Source: Helicobacter sp. MIT 00-7814
Lineage (GTDB): Bacteria > Campylobacterota > Campylobacteria > Campylobacterales > Helicobacteraceae
Assembly (NCBI RefSeq): GCF_003364115.1
Contig: NZ_NXLL01000002.1
Span: 60,291 to 124,290, forward strand
Direction: 5' to 3'
DNA: 64,000 nucleotides
Both the position numbers and the translations under genes were made by a program. This document shows, one piece after another, positions 26,441 through 36,941 of the stretch. The notes under the pieces were generated by a model, which was not told the DNA's origin, ran no database searches, and worked only from the letters and a program-made list of their open reading frames with translations. How positions within the stretch are numbered: position 1 is the stretch's first letter; every line of letters begins with the position of its first letter.

Positions 26441-29134
26441 ATGCAAGAAAATCTTTCAATACAAACCAAAGACACAAATCCTACCACCCAAAAGGGCTAC
26501 AATCCCGCAAGCATAGAATCTCAAATTTATGAGATTTGGCAGAAACGCGGATATTTTGAAGTAGATAGAAGTAAGAAAAAAAATTTTTGTATTATGATGC
26601 CCCCGCCAAATGTCACCGGTGTGCTACATATCGGGCATGCGCTGACTTTGAGCCTGCAAGATATTATCACGCGCTATAAGCGCATGGATGGCTATGCTAC
26701 GCTTTATCAACCCGGAATGGATCATGCCGGGATTGCTACGCAAAATATCGTAGAAAAACAGCTTCTTGCAAAGGGCATAAATAGACAGGATTTAGGCAGA
26801 GAGGCATTTTTGCAAAAAGTGTGGGAATGGAAAGAAGAATCTGGCGGGAAAATCCTAGAGCAAATGCGAAAGCTTGGGATTTCGCCAGCATGGAGTAGGC
26901 TACGCTTCACAATGGATAAAGGCTTGCAAAATGCGGTGAAAAAGGCGTTCGTGCATTGGTATAATCAAGGGTTTATCGTGCAAGATTCTTATATGATAAA
27001 TTGGTGCGTGCATGATGGCGCGCTAAGCGATATAGAAGTCGAGTATGAGGAGAATGAGGGCAGTTTGTATTATCTGCGCTATTTTTTGGTTGAGAATCCT
27101 AGCGAATATGTGGTCGTCGCCACCACGCGCCCAGAAACATTTTTTGGCGATAGCGCGGTGATGGTAAATCCACAAGATTCTCGCTATAAGCATTTGGTAG
27201 GGAAGTCTGTGCGCCTACCTTTGAGCGGAAGGGAGATTCCTATCATTGCGGATTCTCATGTGGATATGGAGTTTGGGACAGGTTGCGTGAAAGTAACGCC
27301 CGCGCATGATATGAACGACTATCAAGTAGGAAAAACGCATAATTTGCCCTCACTTGTGGTGTTTGATGAAAAGGGAATCTTAAACGCGCTTGCGGGGGAA
27401 TTTGAAGGATTAGAGCGATTGAGTGCGAGGGAAAAAATTATTACAAAACTTCAAGCGCTTAATTTTGTAGAAAAAATAGAATCTTATACAAACAAAGTCG
27501 GTAAATGCTATCGTTGCGGGAGTGTCATTGAGCCCTACATTTCAAAGCAATGGTTTGTCAAAAAGGAAGTCGCGCAAAATGCTATCAAGCGCGTGAATGC
27601 CAAAGAAGCGCAGTTTTTCCCGCCTGCGTGGCTGAATAACTATAATGCGTGGATGAATGAATTACGCGATTGGTGCATTTCGCGCCAGCTTTGGTGGGGG
27701 CATAGAATCCCGGTGTGGTATTGTGAATGTGGGGAAAAAATCGCAAGCGAAGTTGATAATCCCATTTGTCCTAAATGTGGCGCGCGCGTTCAAACGCAAG
27801 ATCCTGATGTGCTTGATACTTGGTTTAGTTCTGCACTTTGGGCGTTTAGCACGCTTGGTTGGGGAAATGGAGAGGTTGCAAATGGTGCGAAAGATTCTGC
27901 CAACGCGCAAAATTCTCTATTTGAAAGTGACGACTTAGCGCGCTTTTATCCAAATTCTTTGCTTATCACTGGCTTTGATATTCTCTTTTTCTGGGTGGCT
28001 AGAATGCTTCTTAGCGGGGAATCTTTGCTTGGCAAGCTACCTTTTAAGGATATTTATTTGCATGCGCTTGTGCGCGATGAGTTTGGCAATAAAATGAGCA
28101 AATCGCGTGGCAATGTCATCGATCCGCTTGAGATTATTAAAAGCCATGGCGCGGATTGTTTGCGCTATTGTCTTGCAAGCCTTTGCGCGCAGGGGCGCGA
28201 TATTAAGCTTTCCTACGCCCAGCTTGATTTGTCAAAAAATTTCGCAAACAAAATCTATAACGCCGCGCAGTTTTTGATGCTTTACACAAAGCAGTTGCGC
28301 CCAGAAAATCCTAATTTTTCAGAGTTGCAAGATTTTAGCACGCCACTTGGGCGCTATTTGCGCGCGCGCTTAAATGCCACAATCACGCAGTTGCGCGCCT
28401 CTCTTGAAATTTATCGCTTCAATGAGGCTACAAGCATTATCGAGCGCTTTTTGTGGAATGAATTTTGTGATTGGGGTATCGAGCTTGCGAAGGCGCAAAA
28501 AGAGGCGATTTTTGAGCTTGGCGCGATTTTTATGCAGGCGTTGAAACTCTTGCACCCATTTATGCCGTTTTTAAGCGAGGATTTGTGGCAAATGCTTAGA
28601 GGCACGCGCCTTGCGGATTCTACTTCGATTATGATTGAGCCATTCCCACAAGCAGAGCAGGGCGCGGATTCTCTTTTGGAAGCGCAGTTTGCGCGCATTA
28701 AAGATTGCATCGTGTCCTTGCGTCGTTTGAAAGCGACTTTAGAGCTTGGGAATGCCACAATCGCGCAGGCGTTTTTCAAGCTTGATATGGAAGTGGATTC
28801 CGCGCTTTTGGAACGCTTTGTATGCAAGCTTGCAAAGGTTGAAAAAATTAGCCTTGTAAATTCTAAACCGCAGGGCTGTATTAGCGATGTGGGCGAGTAT
28901 GTGCAAAGTTTTGTGAAGTTGGAAGGCATTGATTTGAGCGCGATTATTACGCGCCTTCAAGCTCAAGATGCTAAATTGCAAAAAGAAATCACTAAACTTT
29001 CAGCCCAGCTAGAAAATCCAAACTTTGTGAAAAACGCCCCAGCGCAGGTTTTAGAGCAGACAAAAGCGGGATTAAAAAACGCGCAGGAATTACAACAAAA
29101 AGTGCAAAATGAGCTAAAAGCGTTGCAAGTTTAG
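26441..29134 (+). CDS. valS: Valyl-tRNA synthetase
   Basis: Charges tRNA-Val. The 897-residue class I enzyme shows the HIGH motif in PNVTGVLHIGHALTLSL, the editing domain (TTRPETFFGDSAVMV), a zinc-like knuckle CECGEKIASE..CPKCGAR, KMSKS in GNKMSKSRGNVIDP, and a C-terminal coiled coil (about 830-897) that contacts tRNA. A promoter-like TATAAT is at 26393-26398. The length is normal for ValS. Confidence 0.97.
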   Translation: MQENLSIQTKDTNPTTQKGYNPASIESQIYEIWQKRGYFEVDRSKKKNFCIMMPPPNVTGVLHIGHALTLSLQDIITRYKRMDGYATLYQPGMDHAGIATQNIVEKQLLAKGINRQDLGREAFLQKVWEWKEESGGKILEQMRKLGISPAWSRLRFTMDKGLQNAVKKAFVHWYNQGFIVQDSYMINWCVHDGALSDIEVEYEENEGSLYYLRYFLVENPSEYVVVATTRPETFFGDSAVMVNPQDSRYKHLVGKSVRLPLSGREIPIIADSHVDMEFGTGCVKVTPAHDMNDYQVGKTHNLPSLVVFDEKGILNALAGEFEGLERLSAREKIITKLQALNFVEKIESYTNKVGKCYRCGSVIEPYISKQWFVKKEVAQNAIKRVNAKEAQFFPPAWLNNYNAWMNELRDWCISRQLWWGHRIPVWYCECGEKIASEVDNPICPKCGARVQTQDPDVLDTWFSSALWAFSTLGWGNGEVANGAKDSANAQNSLFESDDLARFYPNSLLITGFDILFFWVARMLLSGESLLGKLPFKDIYLHALVRDEFGNKMSKSRGNVIDPLEIIKSHGADCLRYCLASLCAQGRDIKLSYAQLDLSKNFANKIYNAAQFLMLYTKQLRPENPNFSELQDFSTPLGRYLRARLNATITQLRASLEIYRFNEATSIIERFLWNEFCDWGIELAKAQKEAIFELGAIFMQALKLLHPFMPFLSEDLWQMLRGTRLADSTSIMIEPFPQAEQGADSLLEAQFARIKDCIVSLRRLKATLELGNATIAQAFFKLDMEVDSALLERFVCKLAKVEKISLVNSKPQGCISDVGEYVQSFVKLEGIDLSAIITRLQAQDAKLQKEITKLSAQLENPNFVKNAPAQVLEQTKAGLKNAQELQQKVQNELKALQV

Positions 29135-29145
29135 GCGATTCTATT

Positions 29146-30381
29146 TTAACCACAAAACGCGAGGCTATATTTTCGCACAGCAGAATCTAGCTCTTTGATT
29201 TCCTCTAAATTTGCAAGCGCGCAGTCCTTGCTTGATTCAAACTTTTCAAGTGCATGCAAAATAATCTTTTCAATCGCGCCAAATTTAATACGCCCGCTTA
29301 AAAACGCGCTCACCGCGATTTCATTGCTTGCGTTGAGTGCCACGCCTAGTTTTGGCGCGCTCAAAAGTGTGCCTTTAAGATTCCACAATGGATAGCGCTT
29401 TGTATCAATAGGCGCAAGGGAGAGATTACTGAGCGCGCTCAAATCAAGTGGCGCGATGATATTTTGCGTGCGTGCAAGCGCTGGATTTAGCGCATAAGCG
29501 ATAGGCAGGCGCATATCAGAGTGGCAAATATGCGCGCACAGCGAGCCATCGATAAACTCTATAAGCGCATGGATTAGCGAGTTTTTTTCAATCAGCGCGT
29601 TAATGCGCTCTATCCCAAAAAGCCAGCGCGCTTCTAGCACTTCAAAAAGCTTGTTTGTCATCGTCGCGCTGTCGATGGTGATTTTCTGTCCCATCGACCA
29701 ATTTGGGTGCTTGAGCGCTTCTTGTGGCGTGGCATTTGCAAGCTTACCTAAAGGCATATCACGCAACGCACCCCCGCTAGCTGTGAGCAAAAGCTGTTTT
29801 ATACCATTTTGCGCGGGAAAATCTTGTAGATTCTGAAAATTTGCAGAATCTTGTGTATTTTGGGAATTTTTAGAATCTTGCGCATATGGATTTTGTGGAT
29901 TCTTAAGATTTTGCGCGTGTGAAAATTGCGTATTTTGCACCAAATACCACAGCCCAAAATGTTCGCTATCAATGGGCGTGATTTTATAATCTTTCAAAAG
30001 CCAGCCCGCCACGACAAGGCTTTCTTTGTTTGCAAGCGCAAGCTTTTTACCACATTGCTTTGCTTGCAAACTCGGGGCAAGCCCAGCAAAGCCAACGAGT
30101 GCATTTACAACAAGCGCACTTTGAGAATCTGCAATCATTTCTAAAATCCCAGATTCTCCGCAATACACGCTAATTTTATGCTTTTTAATAAACGCGTCAT
30201 CAAGCTTTGGAAGATCTTTAGAATCTGCAATGGCAATTTTTTGTGGCAAAACCTCGCGCATTTGGGCGTTTAGCAAGTTAATATTGCGTCCAGCTGAAAG
30301 CGCCTCTATAGGCATATTGAAAGCCTTTGCAACTTTTATGGTATTGACACCAATTGAGCCTGTGCTGCCTAAGAGAATCAT
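29146..30381 (-). CDS. dxr: 1-deoxy-D-xylulose 5-phosphate reductoisomerase
   Basis: Second step of the MEP isoprenoid pathway, NADPH-dependent. Motifs: [15 protein letters not shown] (NADPH), [36 protein letters not shown] (metal/substrate), [10 protein letters not shown] and [17 protein letters not shown]. Between the SEH motif and LTASGGA lies an extra Asn/Gln/Ser-rich stretch of about 40 residues ([19 protein letters not shown]) near 170-208. This insertion explains the 411-residue length against ~390 for the family. Operon with cdsA (12-bp gap). Confidence 0.95.
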   Translation of the reverse strand: MILLGSTGSIGVNTIKVAKAFNMPIEALSAGRNINLLNAQMREVLPQKIAIADSKDLPKLDDAFIKKHKISVYCGESGILEMIADSQSALVVNALVGFAGLAPSLQAKQCGKKLALANKESLVVAGWLLKDYKITPIDSEHFGLWYLVQNTQFSHAQNLKNPQNPYAQDSKNSQNTQDSANFQNLQDFPAQNGIKQLLLTASGGALRDMPLGKLANATPQEALKHPNWSMGQKITIDSATMTNKLFEVLEARWLFGIERINALIEKNSLIHALIEFIDGSLCAHICHSDMRLPIAYALNPALARTQNIIAPLDLSALSNLSLAPIDTKRYPLWNLKGTLLSAPKLGVALNASNEIAVSAFLSGRIKFGAIEKIILHALEKFESSKDCALANLEEIKELDSAVRKYSLAFCG

Positions 30382-30393
30382 AAAGTTTTAAAA

Positions 30394-31185
30394 TTACGCA
30401 AAAAATGAAAGCACAAACTGCATGCCAATCGCGCTAAATAAAATCGCATCAACCCTATCTAAAATGCCCCCATGTCCGGGCAAAATCGCACCGCTATCTT
30501 TAATCTCGGCTGCGCGCTTTAAGTAGCTTTCAAACAAATCGCCAAACACAGCCAGCACAGAGACTACAAACGCGCCAACAAGCGCTAAGGCAAAGTTAGG
30601 GAAGAATCCTACAAAAAACACACTTCCCACAACCACGCCACAAAGCACGCCTACAATCACGCCCTCAATGGTTTTCTTAGGCGAAGTGGGGCAAAATGGC
30701 GTCCTGCCAAATGCCTTCCCGCCAAAATATGCGCCTGTATCTGTGAGCGCAACTATCATAATGAGGCTTATAAGCCCCAATCTATCGAAGTTTATATACA
30801 CTTCCCAAATGCAGAGAAATGGCAAAGTCGGATAGATAAAAGGCAGAAGCATTTTTGGGCTAATCTTTCTTGTGTAGGCAAGATAGGAAGCATAGAGCAA
30901 GAGGACAAAAAGCCCGCAATAAAGCGGCTTTGTGCTAAAATATGCGCCCATCCAAAGTAGCGCGCAAAAAGCATAAAAATGCCATGTGCCCTCAATCTTA
31001 AAAAGCCCAAAAGATTCTTTCACACCAAGTATAAAAAGTGCGCCCAAAATCGCCCAAGTTAGGGCTTTGTAATTTAAAAACAACACAAGCGCTAAGACTG
31101 CGATGAGCAAAAGCGCGGTAATGTAGCGCTGTTTGTTTGGGGAATTGAAAAAAAGTGCTTTGAGTTTTTGTAAAAATGCTTGCAA
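30394..31185 (-). CDS. cdsA: Phosphatidate cytidylyltransferase
   Basis: Makes CDP-diacylglycerol from phosphatidate and CTP in the inner membrane. The 263-residue protein has about seven hydrophobic helices and the CdsA signature: IVALTDTGAYFGGKAFGRTP, SPKKTIEGVIVG and LPGHGGILDRVDAILF near the C-terminus. Directly upstream of dxr on the same strand. Confidence 0.95.
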   Translation of the reverse strand: MQAFLQKLKALFFNSPNKQRYITALLLIAVLALVLFLNYKALTWAILGALFILGVKESFGLFKIEGTWHFYAFCALLWMGAYFSTKPLYCGLFVLLLYASYLAYTRKISPKMLLPFIYPTLPFLCIWEVYINFDRLGLISLIMIVALTDTGAYFGGKAFGRTPFCPTSPKKTIEGVIVGVLCGVVVGSVFFVGFFPNFALALVGAFVVSVLAVFGDLFESYLKRAAEIKDSGAILPGHGGILDRVDAILFSAIGMQFVLSFFA

Positions 31186-31374
31186 GAAAATCCTTTGGTT
31201 TGGAATTATTCTGAAAAATAAGTGCGTATTATAGCAAATTTTCTCTTTGAGTTTTTGCTAAAAAGTGGCGTTTTTTTGGTAGAATCCCAACCTTTAAAAC
31301 AAGCATTGTATCTATTGTATAAATTTTAGCACCGCAAAAGGGTTCTTTAAAGAAAAGGTAAGGGGTTTGAAAAG

Positions 31375-32715
31375 ATGTTTTGGCAAAAAAGCATAAGTTA
31401 TAAAAGTGTAAAAAAGCTAACAGGAATTTTTCTTGTAATCGCGTGTCTTGGGCTAGTATTCAACGCAAACGCAGCAGATGATAAAGAGCAAAATAGGCTT
31501 GATGCGTATAAAAAGCTACGCAAAGTCATTAGCGCAATAGAGGAAGGCTATGTCGATGAGCTAAAAATTGATGCGATTGTGGATAAAGCAATCGATGGGC
31601 TTTTGAGCAATCTTGACGCGCACTCGGCATATTTAGATAAAAAGAAATTTGATGATTTAAAAAGCCAGACAGAGGGCGAGTTTGGTGGTATCGGGCTTTC
31701 ACTTGATATGAAAGATGGCGCGCTTACCGTCGTTGCGCCCATTGATAATACGCCAGCATACAAGGCGGGTATTAAAAGTGGCGATGTGATTTTAAAGATA
31801 AATGATGAAAGCACGCTAGGTATGCCAATAGATAGCGCGGTAAATCTTATGCGTGGTAAGCCTAAAACAAAGCTAGAGCTTACCATTGTGCGTTCAGGCG
31901 AAAATAAACCGCTCACTTTTAATCTCGTGCGTGATATTATCCGCGTGGAATCTGTGAAAGTAAAAAAGATTGAGGGAAGCAATTATGCCTATGTGCGCGT
32001 GACTTCTTTTGATAAAAATGTAACGCTTGAGGTGAAAAATGGGCTTAAAGCGCTAGGTAAGGTTGAAGGCGTTGTGCTTGATTTGCGCTCAAATCCGGGT
32101 GGATTGCTCGATCAGGCAGTGGATCTTTCAAAGCTTTTCATCAAAAGCGGTGTGATTGTCTCTCAAAAAGGGCGCAATAAAAATGAAAATATCGAGTTTA
32201 AAGCAAGCGGGAGCGCGCCGTATGCGGAATTACCGCTTGTGGTGCTAGTCAATGGTGGAAGTGCGAGTGCGAGCGAGATTGTCGCGGGTGCTTTGCAAGA
32301 TCACAAGCGCGCGATTTTGGTTGGTGAGCCTACATTTGGCAAAGGGAGCGTGCAGGTGGTGATCCGCCTTGATAATGATGAAGCCATTAAGCTTACTATC
32401 GCAAAATATTACCTTCCAAGTGGGCGCACAATCCAAGCTGTAGGTGTGCAACCTGATGTGCTTGTGTATCCCGGAGCTGTGCCAGAATCTAGCAATGGCT
32501 TTTCTATCAAAGAAGCGGATTTGAAGCGCCATTTGCAAGGTGAGCTTGAAAAAATCCAAGATCCTAAGGAAAGCAAAGATTCTAAAGACACACAAAAAGA
32601 TTCTAAAGATTCTAAGGCAAAAATCATAAGTAGTGAAGATGTGTATAAGGACATTCAGCTTAAAAGCGCGATTGATATTCTTAAGGCATGGAATATCTTT
32701 AAGCCAAGCAAATAA
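31375..32715 (+). CDS. ctpA: Carboxy-terminal processing protease (S41, CtpA-like)
   Basis: A periplasmic serine protease of the tail-specific family. The 446-residue protein has an N-terminal signal/anchor (about 15-33), a PDZ domain (EGEFGGIGLSLDM through LTIVRSG, about 95-185) and the catalytic Ser/Lys in NGGSASASEIVAGALQDH and PTFGKGSVQ. After the catalytic domain comes a Lys/Asp/Ser repeat (PKESKDSKDTQKDSKDSK) and a short C-terminal helix. It heads a block with purC-purS-purQ-plsC, the same order as in C. jejuni. Confidence 0.94.
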   Translation: MFWQKSISYKSVKKLTGIFLVIACLGLVFNANAADDKEQNRLDAYKKLRKVISAIEEGYVDELKIDAIVDKAIDGLLSNLDAHSAYLDKKKFDDLKSQTEGEFGGIGLSLDMKDGALTVVAPIDNTPAYKAGIKSGDVILKINDESTLGMPIDSAVNLMRGKPKTKLELTIVRSGENKPLTFNLVRDIIRVESVKVKKIEGSNYAYVRVTSFDKNVTLEVKNGLKALGKVEGVVLDLRSNPGGLLDQAVDLSKLFIKSGVIVSQKGRNKNENIEFKASGSAPYAELPLVVLVNGGSASASEIVAGALQDHKRAILVGEPTFGKGSVQVVIRLDNDEAIKLTIAKYYLPSGRTIQAVGVQPDVLVYPGAVPESSNGFSIKEADLKRHLQGELEKIQDPKESKDSKDTQKDSKDSKAKIISSEDVYKDIQLKSAIDILKAWNIFKPSK

Positions 32716-32743
32716 ATTTTAGAATCTCACACAAGGAGGGGCG

Positions 32744-33457
32744 ATGCAAAAGGGCGCGATGTTGTATGAAGGCAAGGGTAAGAGGCTTTTTGCAAGTGAA
32801 AATGCAAATGAAGTGATTGCGGAGTTTAAAGATGATTTGACTGCGTTTAATGCCGAGAAAAAAGGTAGCGAGCAGGGCAAAGGCGCGCTAAATTGCCACA
32901 TTAGCAGTGCGCTTTTTGAGCTTTTGGAAAAAGATGGCATCAAAACGCATTTTGTAAAAAAAATCGATGAAACGCATATGCTTTGTAAAAAAGTTTCAAT
33001 AATCCCAATTGAAGTGGTTACGCGTAATGTCGCCACTGGCTCGCTGACAAAAAGGCTGGGCATTGAAGAGGGCAAGGAGCTACCTTTCGCGCTGGTGGAG
33101 TTCTACTACAAAGATGACGCGCTAGGCGATCCGCTCATTAATGATGAGCATTGCAAGATTTTAAATATCACCCAAGATTCTAAAGAGCTGGAGTTTTTGA
33201 AGTCTCAAGCGCGCAAGATTAATGAGATTTTGAAGCAATTCTTTTTAGAGCGCGATTTGAAGCTGATTGATTTTAAGCTTGAATTTGGCAAGGATAGCGA
33301 AGGGAATATTATTTTGGCTGATGAGATTAGCCCTGATAGCTGTAGATTCTGGGATAAAGAGACAAATCAAAAGCTTGATAAGGATAGATTTAGACAGAAT
33401 CTAGGGAGCGTGAAAGTCGCCTATGAGGAAGTGCTTAAGCGCATTTTGTCTAAATAA
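32744..33457 (+). CDS. purC: SAICAR synthetase
   Basis: ATP-dependent ligation of aspartate to CAIR in purine synthesis. 237 residues with [50 protein letters not shown] and [12 protein letters not shown], all standard for PurC. AAGGAG precedes the start. First of purC-purS-purQ. Confidence 0.97.
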   Translation: MQKGAMLYEGKGKRLFASENANEVIAEFKDDLTAFNAEKKGSEQGKGALNCHISSALFELLEKDGIKTHFVKKIDETHMLCKKVSIIPIEVVTRNVATGSLTKRLGIEEGKELPFALVEFYYKDDALGDPLINDEHCKILNITQDSKELEFLKSQARKINEILKQFFLERDLKLIDFKLEFGKDSEGNIILADEISPDSCRFWDKETNQKLDKDRFRQNLGSVKVAYEEVLKRILSK

Positions 33458-33480
33458 ATTCTGTGTATAAAAGGAAAATA

Positions 33481-33720
33481 ATGCAAATAAAGGCTGTTGT
33501 GAGTTTGAAAAATGGCGTGCTTGACCCGCAGGCAAAGGCAATCCACCATGCATTAAACGCGCATGGTTTTGAATCTCTTAAGGGCGTGCGTTTGGCGCGC
33601 GAGATTGTGCTGGATTTAGATATTACCGATGAGGCGCAGGCGCTAAAAATTGCTAAAGAAATGTGCGAAGAGTTGCTTGCAAATTTGGTGATTGAAGAAT
33701 ATCAGATTGAGCGCGTGTAA
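33481..33720 (+). CDS. purS: FGAM synthase subunit PurS
   Basis: Small structural subunit of the split formylglycinamidine ribonucleotide synthase (PurS/Q/L). The 79-residue protein has VSLKNGVLDPQAKAIHHAL and CEELLANLVIEEYQIE. ATG 33481 follows AAGGAAA; an in-frame upstream ATG would add six residues and overlap the ribosome site. purL is outside the window. Confidence 0.94.
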   Translation: MQIKAVVSLKNGVLDPQAKAIHHALNAHGFESLKGVRLAREIVLDLDITDEAQALKIAKEMCEELLANLVIEEYQIERV

Positions 33721-33729
33721 GGAAAAAAT

Positions 33730-34422
33730 GTGGTAGCGATTTTACAATTTCCGGGCACAAACTGCGAAAAGGACATGCAGCACGCCTACGCGAGGCTAGG
33801 GATTGAAAGCAAGATTATTTGGCATAAAGAGGAGGCGTTGCCCTCTTCTTGCGCGCTTGTGATTGTGCCGGGCGGTTTTAGCTATGGGGATTATTTGCGT
33901 AGCGGGGCGATTGCGCGCTTTTCGCCCATTATGCGCGCGGTGAGTGCGTTTGCAAAAAATGGTGGTTTTGTGCTTGGCATTTGCAATGGCTTTCAGATTC
34001 TCTGTGAATCTGGACTTTTGCCTGGTGCTTTGAAGCGCAATGATAATTTGCATTTCATCAGTCAGAATCAAACCTTGCGCGTGGTGAATACCAACAACGC
34101 TTTTTTGCAAGATTACGCGAAAGGTGCGCTTATTAGCCTTCCTATCGCGCATGCTGATGGAAGCTATTTTGCTGATGAAATATTGCTAAAAGAGCTAGAG
34201 CAAAACGAGCAGATTCTTTTGCGTTATGTGGAAAATCCTAATGGCTCAATTAGCGATATAGCCGGTATTTGCAATAAGGAAAAAAATGTCTTTGGGCTTA
34301 TGCCACACCCTGAGCGCGCGATAGAATCTTTGCTCGGCGGGACTGATGGTGCGCAAATGCTTGCTTCAATCTACAAAGTCGCACAAAATAAACTCGCGCA
34401 AAAAGCAGGGGCACAAGCATAA
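33730..34422 (+). CDS. purQ: FGAM synthase glutaminase subunit PurQ
   Basis: Supplies ammonia from glutamine to PurL. 230 residues with IVPGGFSYGDYLRSGAIARFSP, the nucleophile elbow LGICNGFQIL (catalytic Cys) and MPHPERA (His-Glu of the triad). GTG 33730 is the start; the ATG two bases upstream is immediately closed by TAG. The next gene starts at the PurQ stop (ATGA-type overlap). Confidence 0.96.
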   Translation: MVAILQFPGTNCEKDMQHAYARLGIESKIIWHKEEALPSSCALVIVPGGFSYGDYLRSGAIARFSPIMRAVSAFAKNGGFVLGICNGFQILCESGLLPGALKRNDNLHFISQNQTLRVVNTNNAFLQDYAKGALISLPIAHADGSYFADEILLKELEQNEQILLRYVENPNGSISDIAGICNKEKNVFGLMPHPERAIESLLGGTDGAQMLASIYKVAQNKLAQKAGAQA

Positions 34423-35594
34423 TGAAAAATTTTATTTTGTGTTTTTTGAGATTTTTTCTTTGCGCTCTTGTTTTTGGAAGCGCGTTAGGAACGCAAGCTT
34501 TAGCAGAGGAAGCTTCAACACAGAGCGCGCAGGATTTAGCAGATTCTGAGCAAGTGCGCGCAAAAATTGTTTATCTCAAAGTCACACAATCCCCGCAAGA
34601 AAGCCTCTATATCGGGCAGGAAGTGAGCGTAAGCTATGAGGCGACATTTTATGCGGGTGCGAGTTTTGTAGGCGCAAATTTTGATAAAGTAGCTCAAGAT
34701 CGCATTGAGATTCTCAATAAAAACGCGCAGTGGCGCGCTATCGGGCAGGATCGCTATCAAGTAACTTATTATTTTAAGATTAAGCATGAATACGCCAGCA
34801 TTCCGCCTTTAAGCGTGCGCGCATTGAGTGCGGATTCTAGCTATGAAGAGGTTGCAAGTGTTGGCGCTATCCCGCTAAAAGCGCTCAATCTCAAAACAAA
34901 TCCGCGCTATATAGGCATTTTTGGCGAGGATTTCAAGGTGCTACGCCACAAAAGCAAGATTTATGATGACGCGAATAATATTGTCATTTTTGAATTCCAA
35001 GTCAAAAGCCCAAATGTGCGCGATATGAGCTTCCCAAATGCGCCAAATCAGGGCTTTGAGGAATTGCGCATGGGCGAGGAAAAAGTGGGTGCGATTTATT
35101 ATGTTGTTGTGCCAAAGTCCCTGCGTGAGCTGAATTTTGAATATTTCAACCTACAAGCCTCGCGCTTTGAGAGTGTGAGTATTCCGATTGTGGTGAGTGC
35201 GGATTCTGTTAGTACGCAGAGCGATTTAAAGCCAAAGGTAAGCTATGCGCTGTTTAAGTTTGTCTTTTTGGGCTTAGGTGTCGCGCTATTTTTTGGACTT
35301 TTTCTTTGGAAGCGTAGCAAACTTGCGCTTTTTGCGATGGCGATTTTGATTGGCGTGATTGTGTATAATCTCACACTTAGTAGCTTCCAAGGCGTGCTGA
35401 AAAAAGGCGCACAGGTGAGCATTCTACCGATGAATAAATCCACAATCGTGCGCATTGTAGAATCTGATATGCAAGTTGAGGTGCTAGATTCCCGCAAGGT
35501 GAATATCGATGGTGAAAATGTCATGTTTTATAAGGTGCTAATCGGGGATTCTCAAATAGGCTGGGTAAGGAGCGCGTATGTTGTCAAAAATTAG
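34422..35594 (+). CDS. Membrane-anchored protein with BatD-like and SH3-like regions
   Basis: The 390-residue product has a signal peptide (about 1-27, ending QALAEE), a long periplasmic beta-rich region resembling BatD-type proteins (AKIVYLKVTQSPQESLYIGQ, KIKHEYASIPPL), two hydrophobic helices at about 280-325, and a C-terminal bacterial SH3-like segment (AQVSILPMNKSTIVRIVE). The syntenic C. jejuni position also has an uncharacterised periplasmic protein. Function unknown; a role in envelope protein handling is only inferred. Confidence 0.75.
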   Translation: MKNFILCFLRFFLCALVFGSALGTQALAEEASTQSAQDLADSEQVRAKIVYLKVTQSPQESLYIGQEVSVSYEATFYAGASFVGANFDKVAQDRIEILNKNAQWRAIGQDRYQVTYYFKIKHEYASIPPLSVRALSADSSYEEVASVGAIPLKALNLKTNPRYIGIFGEDFKVLRHKSKIYDDANNIVIFEFQVKSPNVRDMSFPNAPNQGFEELRMGEEKVGAIYYVVVPKSLRELNFEYFNLQASRFESVSIPIVVSADSVSTQSDLKPKVSYALFKFVFLGLGVALFFGLFLWKRSKLALFAMAILIGVIVYNLTLSSFQGVLKKGAQVSILPMNKSTIVRIVESDMQVEVLDSRKVNIDGENVMFYKVLIGDSQIGWVRSAYVVKN

Positions 35595-36276
35595 GGGTTT
35601 AATCGCCACGCTTAGCATTGCGATTTATTTGCCTATCATCATTTTGCAGATTTATTTCACAAGGACAAAGCAAAATGGGCGCAAAGCGCGCTTGCAATGT
35701 CGCTTTTTTTTCAAGGTTAATGGCTTTCATATCGAGCGCATAGGGGAGTTTGATACAAGCGCACAGCTTATTGTGCTTAATCATCAAAGCGTGAGCGATA
35801 TTATGTTTTTGGAAGGTTTTCATCCGAGCAATATTTGCTGGGTGGCTAAAAAACAGCTAGGTGAAATCCCGCTCTATGGCTATGCACTGACTTTGCCTGA
35901 GATGATTTTAATCAATAGAGAGGATAAAAGCGGGATTGTGTTTTTGCTAAAAGCGGCTAAGGAGAAGCTCGCGCAAGGGCGCCCGATTGTGATATTCCCT
36001 GAAGGCACACGCGGGAAGGGTAAAGAAAAACTGCTTCCTTTTAAGCCCGGGGCAAAAGTGCTAGCAGAAAAGCTTAAGCTCAAAATCCAGCCAATTTTGC
36101 TCATCAACACGCGCAAGATGTATGACACCGCGCCTATTTCCTCAAAGACAAACAAGGCAAGGCTTGTCGCGCTAGAATCTTTTGTGCCAAATTTTGAAAA
36201 TCCACAATGGTATGAAGAGCTAGAAACATTAATGCAAGAAACTTACGCAAAACACTACGCAGAATGCAATGCGTAA
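35578..36276 (+). CDS. plsC: 1-acyl-sn-glycerol-3-phosphate acyltransferase
   Basis: Acylates lysophosphatidate to phosphatidate at the inner membrane. 232 residues with an N-terminal helix, the catalytic NHQSVSD (HX4D motif) in LNHQSVSDIMFLEGF, and FPEGTRGKGKEKLLPF for phosphate binding. It overlaps the previous gene by 17 bp, indicating translational coupling. Product feeds CdsA, encoded 4 kb away. Confidence 0.94.
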   Translation: MLSKIRGLIATLSIAIYLPIIILQIYFTRTKQNGRKARLQCRFFFKVNGFHIERIGEFDTSAQLIVLNHQSVSDIMFLEGFHPSNICWVAKKQLGEIPLYGYALTLPEMILINREDKSGIVFLLKAAKEKLAQGRPIVIFPEGTRGKGKEKLLPFKPGAKVLAEKLKLKIQPILLINTRKMYDTAPISSKTNKARLVALESFVPNFENPQWYEELETLMQETYAKHYAECNA

Positions 36277-36295
36277 GGGTTGATTTTAGGATTCT

Positions 36296-36799
36296 TTAGT
36301 TTGCTATATGTGCATGAAGGCGCTCGTTATATTTCCTAAATGAGCGAGGTTTTGCCACTTTGTAGAGCGTTTCATACTCTTCACTTGCAGTAAGCACAGG
36401 ACCTTGCAACGCCTCGCTTTCATTGTTTCCGAGCATTTGTATCGAGTGCATTTCATCATAATACGCGATTTTCCTATCAATTACCCCAAGTATCGTATGC
36501 AGGCGCGAAATCTCCTCTAGCACATTTTGCTTTTGGCGCACAATCATATCGCGACGCTCCATAATAGTCTCATCGCCAAGCTCGGCTAGCTCGATATATT
36601 GACGCAGCTCATCTATGCTCATACCCATTTCGCGGAAGCAGTTTATCCAGCACGCCCACTCGACATCTTTTTTACTAAAATAGCGGATATTATTAGAATC
36701 TTTTTGCAACGCTGGGAATAGCCCCTTGCTCGCCCAAAAGCGCAAAGTCCTTGATGCGATGCCTGTTTGTCTTTCTACCTCAATAATCGTGTATGCCAT
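36296..36799 (-). CDS. MerR-family transcriptional regulator
   Basis: 167 residues. The N-terminal winged HTH is clear (YTIIEVERQTGIASRTLRFW, FPALQKDSNNIRYFSKKDVEW), followed by a long helix for dimerisation (about 80-120) and a short C-terminal region without the Cys cluster of metal-sensing MerR proteins. It resembles HspR/SkgA-like MerR members. The target is unknown. Confidence 0.88.
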   Translation of the reverse strand: MAYTIIEVERQTGIASRTLRFWASKGLFPALQKDSNNIRYFSKKDVEWACWINCFREMGMSIDELRQYIELAELGDETIMERRDMIVRQKQNVLEEISRLHTILGVIDRKIAYYDEMHSIQMLGNNESEALQGPVLTASEEYETLYKVAKPRSFRKYNERLHAHIAN

Positions 36800-36941
36800 A
36801 ATTTTATCCTTAAAAAAGTTAGTTTAAAATCCTAAATTATAACAAATTTTAGCTTTTCTGGTTGATTTGTTTGCGGGATTCTCTCGCGCAAGATTTGTTA
36901 TAATCGCCTTAAAATTTTAAGATTTTCTATTTAAAAGGGTA